A stretch of DNA of 64,000 nucleotides, taken from positions 4,030,001 to 4,094,000 of the forward strand of contig OZ241208.1 of the NCBI GenBank assembly GCA_965199665.1, in the 5' to 3' direction. The position numbers and the translations under genes are program-made. The notes beneath the pieces are model-generated. The model did no database searches. It worked only from the letters and a program-made list of their open reading frames with translations, and was not told the origin of the DNA. This document shows, piece after piece, positions 60,260 to 64,000 of the stretch. The stretch comes from JAVVHH01 sp965199665. Lineage in GTDB: Bacteria; Pseudomonadota; Alphaproteobacteria; Acetobacterales; Acetobacteraceae. Numbering within the stretch: the first letter of the stretch is position 1; every line of letters begins with the position of its first letter.

Positions 60260-61342
60260 TTGAGGATCCTGGTTTGGCAGTGGGGACGGCGCGGCGCCGG
60301 GCCGCGCTACGCGCTGGAGCTGGTCCGGGCCTTCTCCGCCGAGCCCGGCACGGAAGCCCTGCTCAGCCTCTCCCGCGGTGCCGAACTGCTGCAAACCCGC
60401 GAACGCGTCGACTGCGCCCTGCCCATCCGCACCTATCGTAGCCTCACCGGCCTGCTCGGCCGCATCGCCGGCGCGCCCGTCACCGTGCTGGGCCTGGTCC
60501 GCCGCCTCCGCCCGCTCGACATCGACATCGCGGTCTGCGCCATGCCCGCCGCGATGGATTTCGTCATGGCCGCCGCCCTCAAGCTCGCCGGCGTGCCCTA
60601 CGCCGTGGTGGTGCACGAGGCCGATCCGCACCCCGGCGACCGCTTCCCCTCCCAGCTCGTGCTGCAGCGCTGGCTGGCGCGCCACGCCGTCGCCGTGTTC
60701 GCGTTGAGCTCCTTCGTCGCCGACCGGCTGCGCGAGCAGGACCGGCTGGGCGGCCAGCGCCTGCTGCTCACCTCCCTGCCGCCCTTCTTCGACGGCGCCG
60801 ACGCGCCGAGCCCGGGCGCCCATGGCGGCGCCCTGCGCCTGCTCAGCTTCGGCCGCCTGCTGCCCTACAAGGGCCTCGACCTGCTCACCGAGAGCCTCAG
60901 CCTGCTCGGCCCCCGCCGCGACCTGGTGGTCCGCGTCGTCGGCCTCGGCCCGGAAAGCCCGGAGCTCGACCGCCTCCGCGCCCTGGCCGGCGTCACCGTG
61001 GAGAACCGCTGGGTTGCCGAGGACGAGGTGCCCGCCGTGCTGGCCTGGGCCGACGCCGTGGTGCTGCCGTATCGCGAAGCCAGCCAGAGCGGGGTCGCCG
61101 CCGCCGCCATCGCCGCCCGCCGCTGGATCGTCTCCACCCGGGTCGGCGGCCTGCCGGAGCAGCTCGCCGGCTACGACCGTGCCGTGTTGTGCGAGCCAGC
61201 CGCCCCCGACCTCGCCGCGGCCCTGCGGGCCCTGCTCGACGGCGACGCCTCGGCCGCTCCTGCCCGCCCCGCGACCCCGGCCTGGCCGGACGTTGCCGCC
61301 GCCATGGTCGCCGGCCTCCGCCAGCTGGAGACCGCCGCCTGA
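60260..61342 (+). CDS. Glycosyltransferase, GT-B fold (family 4-like)
   Basis: The 360-residue enzyme starts LRILVWQWGRRGAGPRYALE, the donor-domain beginning of GT4-type proteins, and ends with the typical C-terminal region LLSFGRLLPYKGLDLLTESL (about residues 194-213), VVRVVGLGPESPEL and DAVVLPYREASQSGV (about 271-285). The second glutamate of the E-x7-E motif appears altered (EASQSGVAAAAIAARR). No ATG is in frame; I use the TTG at 60260. A GTG at 60149 would add 37 mostly Arg/Pro residues that do not look like protein. The 240-base region 60020-60259 has no recognisable promoter. Confidence 0.85.
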   Translation: MRILVWQWGRRGAGPRYALELVRAFSAEPGTEALLSLSRGAELLQTRERVDCALPIRTYRSLTGLLGRIAGAPVTVLGLVRRLRPLDIDIAVCAMPAAMDFVMAAALKLAGVPYAVVVHEADPHPGDRFPSQLVLQRWLARHAVAVFALSSFVADRLREQDRLGGQRLLLTSLPPFFDGADAPSPGAHGGALRLLSFGRLLPYKGLDLLTESLSLLGPRRDLVVRVVGLGPESPELDRLRALAGVTVENRWVAEDEVPAVLAWADAVVLPYREASQSGVAAAAIAARRWIVSTRVGGLPEQLAGYDRAVLCEPAAPDLAAALRALLDGDASAAPARPATPAWPDVAAAMVAGLRQLETAA

Positions 61343-61378
61343 CCCGACCCGGTCAGCGGACGGACTGGCGCAAGACCC

Positions 61379-61975
61379 TCAGCCCACCCCGACCGGCGAG
61401 GCCGCCGCCACCGGCGGCCGCGGATGCCCCAGGTGGCGCGCCGCCGGCAGCGTCGTCAGCGTGTGGCGGAAATTCTCGATCGCCGCGTCCAGCGGCCCGG
61501 CGCTCTCCGCACTGAGCCCGAACACCCCGTCCGTCACCGACACGCTGCTTTCGGCCACGAAATGGCTCTGCACGATGTGCCGCGCCCCCATCGACTGCAG
61601 CACCGGCCGCAGCGCGTAGTCCAGCGCCAGCACGTGCGCCACGCTGCCGCCGGTGCCGATCGGCAGCACCGCCGTGCCCGCCAGCGCGAATTGCGGCAGC
61701 ACGTCCAGGAACACCTTCAGCAACCCGGAATACGCCGCCTTGTAGATCGGCGTCGCGACGATGACGCCGTGCGCGCCCGTCACCGCCTCCACCATCTCCG
61801 CCAGCAGCGGATCGCTCATGTCGCCGCGGAGCAGCGCCGCCGGGTCGACCGCGCTGATCCGGTAATGCCGCGCCGGCTGACCGGCGGCGACCAGGCCGAG
61901 AATGTGTTCCGCCAGCAGCGCCGTCTTGGACGTGGGCGACGGGCTGCCCGACAGGGCGACGAGGGAAGGCTGCAC
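61379..61975 (-). CDS. ssuE: NADPH-dependent FMN reductase, SsuE-like
   Basis: SsuE supplies reduced FMN to an alkanesulfonate monooxygenase. The 198-residue protein has the flavin motif ALSGSPSPTSKTALL (about residues 7-21), VATPIYKAAYSGLLKVFLD (about 73-91), the hallmark of SsuE, and LPIGTGGSVAHVLALDYALRP (about 103-123). It uses the GTG at 61975. No ssuD or sulfonate transporter gene is next to it in the window, so its partner is unknown. A 16-codon frame ends 8 bases before its start. Confidence 0.88.
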   Translation of the reverse strand: MQPSLVALSGSPSPTSKTALLAEHILGLVAAGQPARHYRISAVDPAALLRGDMSDPLLAEMVEAVTGAHGVIVATPIYKAAYSGLLKVFLDVLPQFALAGTAVLPIGTGGSVAHVLALDYALRPVLQSMGARHIVQSHFVAESSVSVTDGVFGLSAESAGPLDAAIENFRHTLTTLPAARHLGHPRPPVAAASPVGVG

Positions 61976-61983
61976 GAAGCCGC

Positions 61984-62034
61984 TCAGCCCAGCAGGGCGG
62001 AGGTGGCGGGCCGGCTCGGCGTGGCGACGGTCAT
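61984..62034 (-). CDS. Possible 16-codon leader frame before ssuE
   Basis: An ATG at 62034 preceded by GCAGGAGAG opens the frame MTVATPSRPATSALLG and stops at 61984, 8 bases before the ssuE GTG. The Shine-Dalgarno is better than the one for ssuE itself, so a leader peptide or translational coupling is plausible. No run of a single regulatory amino acid is present. The rest of the region 62035-62183 shows nothing recognisable. Confidence 0.35.
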   Translation of the reverse strand: MTVATPSRPATSALLG

Positions 62035-62183
62035 GGGCGAAGCTCTCCTGCAGTGACCCCGTGGGGGTCCCGCCGCGCTACGCCCGACCCCGCTTCCCTG
62101 TCAAATCCCCCCAGCCCACATACCGCGCCCAGGCAGCGAAGTCGTCGCGGACGAGCCGCTTGTTCCCGCCCCTGCGCTTTCAC

Positions 62184-63389
62184 TCACGCCAGGCAGCGTT
62201 CGAACATCCGCTCCGCCTGCGCCACCGTCATCTTGCGCGCCGACGGGCAGGCGATCACCGTGTCGTCCCTCGCATCAGCCGGGTCGAAATGGGTGGCCGC
62301 GATCCCGGCATACAGCCCCGGCACCGCCCGCTCCGCCATCTCGCGCACCCGCTGCGACGGCAACTGCGCCGGCGTGAACCGCGTCGGGAAGCCGATATCC
62401 TCGTACAGCGCCCGGATGCTGTCGCTGCACGCCTCGATCGTCGCCGCCCGGCTCCGCCCCCGCGGCTCGACCTCCAGCGCCTCGGCCAACGGTGCCACCT
62501 TGTCCGGCAGCACGGCCAGGTTGAACGCGATCACCTCCGGCAACAGCACCCCCACCCCATACGGGTGCGGCAGGTCCAGATGCCCTTCCATCGGCAGCGA
62601 CAATGCGTGCCCATGCCCCAGCCGCGCATTGCCGCACGCCACGTTGCCCATGCACGACGCGACGAGGTTGTCCTCCCGCGCCCGCTCGTCATCCGAGTTG
62701 ATCGACGCCCGCAGCGAGCCGAATTGCAGCCGCACCGCCCCCAGCGCGATCGCGTCCGTCAGCGGCGAGGCGATCCCGCTCAGATACGCCTCCACCCCGT
62801 GCGTCAACGCATCCACCGCCGGCAGCGCCGCTACCCGCATCGGCAGCGACCGCAGCGTGACCGCGTCCAATATCGCCGCGTCCGGGAACGAGAGCGGCCC
62901 GCCGCCCAGCAGCTTGAGGTGCCGCACCTCGTCCTTCACGATCGTCCATTGCGACACCTCCGAGCCCGACCCGGCCGTCGTCGGCACCATGATCATCGGC
63001 AGCGCCTTGCGGTCGAACTGCCCGACCCCCGTGCACTCCGCCATCGGCTTGGGGTTGGTCGCTACGATGGCGATCCCCTTGCCGGTGCACATCACGGAGC
63101 CGCCACCGATGCAGATCACCCCGTCGATCCCGTCGCGCCGCGCCACCGCCCCCTGGTCGTCGATGTGCGAGCACCGCGCATCGATGCCGCACTCGTCGAA
63201 CCGCGATACGGCGAGCCCCGCCGCCGCCAGCGCCGCCAGCGCCTCCCGGTGGAACGGCTGCTGCGAGATCACGGGGTCCGACACCACCAGCACACGGCTC
63301 ATCCGCAACTCGCGCGCCAGCGTGCCGATCGTGCCCAGCGACCCGGCGCCCGCCACGATCCGCGTCGGCATGTAGAAATTCGTGATCAT
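62184..63389 (-). CDS. Iron-containing alcohol dehydrogenase family protein
   Basis: This 401-residue group III dehydrogenase has the NAD-binding GGGSVMCTGKGIA (about residues 94-106), the TTAGSGSEVSQWTIV (about 136-150) hallmark, and metal ligands in VDALTHGVEAYL (about 190-201) and in GHGHALSLPMEGHLDLPH (about 260-277). The family includes alcohol dehydrogenases, maleylacetate reductases and hydroxyacid-oxoacid transhydrogenases, and I cannot separate these from sequence. It is on the same strand as, and 26 bases from, the broken fumarase gene. ATG 63389 is used. Confidence 0.87.
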   Translation of the reverse strand: MITNFYMPTRIVAGAGSLGTIGTLARELRMSRVLVVSDPVISQQPFHREALAALAAAGLAVSRFDECGIDARCSHIDDQGAVARRDGIDGVICIGGGSVMCTGKGIAIVATNPKPMAECTGVGQFDRKALPMIMVPTTAGSGSEVSQWTIVKDEVRHLKLLGGGPLSFPDAAILDAVTLRSLPMRVAALPAVDALTHGVEAYLSGIASPLTDAIALGAVRLQFGSLRASINSDDERAREDNLVASCMGNVACGNARLGHGHALSLPMEGHLDLPHPYGVGVLLPEVIAFNLAVLPDKVAPLAEALEVEPRGRSRAATIEACSDSIRALYEDIGFPTRFTPAQLPSQRVREMAERAVPGLYAGIAATHFDPADARDDTVIACPSARKMTVAQAERMFERCLA

Positions 63390-63414
63390 CCGGCCGTGCC
63401 TCCCGTTGTTCTTC

Positions 63415-63893
63415 TTACGCCGGCACCTGACGCCGCCAGCGCGCCCGGCCGGTCCGGTGCACGCTGTCGCCCGTGCTGTCCACCGCCACCGTCACCGGTC
63501 CGCCGCGCATTGCGGGATCAGCGCCACCGGCAACGACGCCGCATGGGTCGGGAACGTGCGTAGCTCGACGTCCAGCACCGTCGTCAGCCCGCCCAGTCGT
63601 CGACCAGCTCCTGCAGGGAGCGCACCGTCTCCATCCGCGCGCCGACCCCCACCTTCATGAACACCTGCGCCGTGCCGGTATCCTGGCAGATCGGCCGCCG
63701 CCCATACGCCGCCCATATGCCGCCATGCGCGAGTTCCGCAGGATCTGCCCCATCGCGTCCCGCGCCGCCGGGCTCTCCTCGGCCGCCAGGCCTCCGCCAG
63801 CTTCGCGATGTAATCCTCCGGATGGTAGTACGAGATGAACTGCAGCGCGTCGGGGCTCGAGCCGACCAGGTCCGCCCCGCGGATCGTGCTCAT
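63415..63893 (-). pseudogene. Disrupted class I fumarate hydratase (FumA/TtdA-type) gene
   Basis: Five fragments in different frames resemble consecutive parts of a class I fumarase, and only 479 of about 1500 bases remain. In order: MSTIRGADLV..ISYYHPEDYIAKLAEAW (from 63893), LAAEESPAARDAMGQILRNS (near 63785), RRPICQDTGTAQVFMKVG up to a stop near 63590 with its [4Fe-4S] cysteine motif, LTTVLDVELRTFPTHAASLP (near 63585-63492), and VTVAVDSTGDSVHRTGRARW ending at 63415. The frame change between the second and third fragments is an 11-base tandem duplication. Large internal deletions must also be assumed. Its start overlaps the CoA-transferase stop (ATGA), so it was the next gene of an operon. 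Confidence 0.8.
63696..63717. repeat. 11-bp tandem duplication inside the fumarase pseudogene
   Basis: CGCCGCCCATA occurs twice in a row (63696-63706 and 63707-63717). Removing one copy restores the reading AAYGRRPICQDTG, so this duplication is a frameshifting mutation in the fumarase remnant. Confidence 0.85.
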
Positions 63894-64000
63894 GCCGCCG
63901 CCGCGGCGGCGAACTCCGCGCGGATGGCGGCCGTATGCTCCCCAATCGACGGCACCGGGCCGAATTGCGGCACCGCCCGGTCGCGGATCGCCGGCGGCGC
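63890..64000 (-). CDS. CaiB/BaiF-type CoA-transferase, C-terminal end (runs off the right edge)
   Basis: Thirty-six codons before the stop at 63890 read APPAIRDRAVPQFGPVPSIG followed by EHTAAIRAEF and an alanine run. The GEHT block near the end followed by a helix is typical of the C-terminus of family III CoA-transferases. Only this tail is in the window, so the assignment is tentative. Its TGA overlaps the ATG of the broken fumarase gene. Confidence 0.5.
   Translation of the reverse strand, partial: APPAIRDRAVPQFGPVPSIGEHTAAIRAEFAAAAAA

Overview
The window is very GC-rich, densely packed DNA from an alphaproteobacterium. A Rhodospirillales/Acetobacteraceae-type host is my best inference. 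It rests on the combination of an alphaproteobacterial DUF1489 gene, a small SRP RNA, the fabD-fabG-acpP-fabF-mltG-yicC-gmk order, the rpsF-rpsR-rplI block, Fe(III) FbpABC and a large envelope-glycan locus. No plasmid or phage backbone is visible. Genes commonly overlap by 1 to 4 bases, so most stretches read as operons, and GTG starts are frequent.

Layout. 1-1321 (minus): the end of an MBOAT O-acyltransferase and a methyltransferase. 1463-2778 (plus): gloB and a glutathione transferase. 2961-8873 (minus): fatty-acid synthesis (fabD, fabG, acpP, fabF) followed by mltG, yicC and gmk. 9090-16714 (mostly plus): a class II amidotransferase, ribosomal proteins S6, S18 and L9, a cyclopropane-fatty-acid-synthase-like enzyme, a minus-strand GT9 glycosyltransferase, dnaB, and mlaE-mlaF. 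16734-17512: a low-GC two-gene islet (unknown protein plus HEPN protein) wedged between mlaF and radA. 17505-21711: radA, cvpA, purF and an SDR. 21697-25155 (minus): a vanillate-demethylase-like pair, an alpha/beta hydrolase and DUF1489. 25355-28347 (plus): glpK and glpD. 28344-32936: secreted and envelope proteins (beta-barrel, M23 peptidase, proline-rich exported protein, DUF3828-like protein, lipoprotein). 32933-37086: nudC, the SRP RNA gene, an array of four tandem hairpins, dnaX, ybaB and recR. 37091-39638 (minus): an M20 amidohydrolase, a lipoprotein and a proline-rich membrane protein. 39809-43399 (minus): an FbpABC-type iron importer with a Fur-box-like site in front. 43501-48877 (minus): an RraA-family protein, a complete ABC importer and a D-2-hydroxyacid dehydrogenase in one operon. 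48985-61342: a glycan-building locus with four glycosyltransferase genes, one of them a 1409-residue multidomain protein, plus a methyltransferase and two paralogous acyltransferases. 61379-64000 (minus): SsuE-like FMN reductase, iron-type alcohol dehydrogenase, a broken class I fumarase gene and the end of a CoA-transferase.

How the parts work together. Three functional themes recur. Housekeeping genes (fatty-acid synthesis, translation, replication and repair) form the left and middle backbone. Uptake and catabolic operons (glycerol, aromatic O-demethylation, iron, and an organic acid or amine importer) are inserted between them. The right third is an accessory envelope region in which multi-domain glycosyltransferases, methyltransferases and acyltransferases probably assemble and decorate a surface polysaccharide.

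The signals I rate highest are: the low-GC HEPN islet whose partner is not an obvious MNT antitoxin; the four tandem 9-bp hairpins directly after the SRP RNA; the methyltransferase/coiled-coil/repeat/GT2/GT4 fusion; the stem-loop that masks the vanA ribosome-binding site; and the acyltransferase paralogue that lost both histidines of its family motif. All function calls are from reading motifs by eye; no database search was run.
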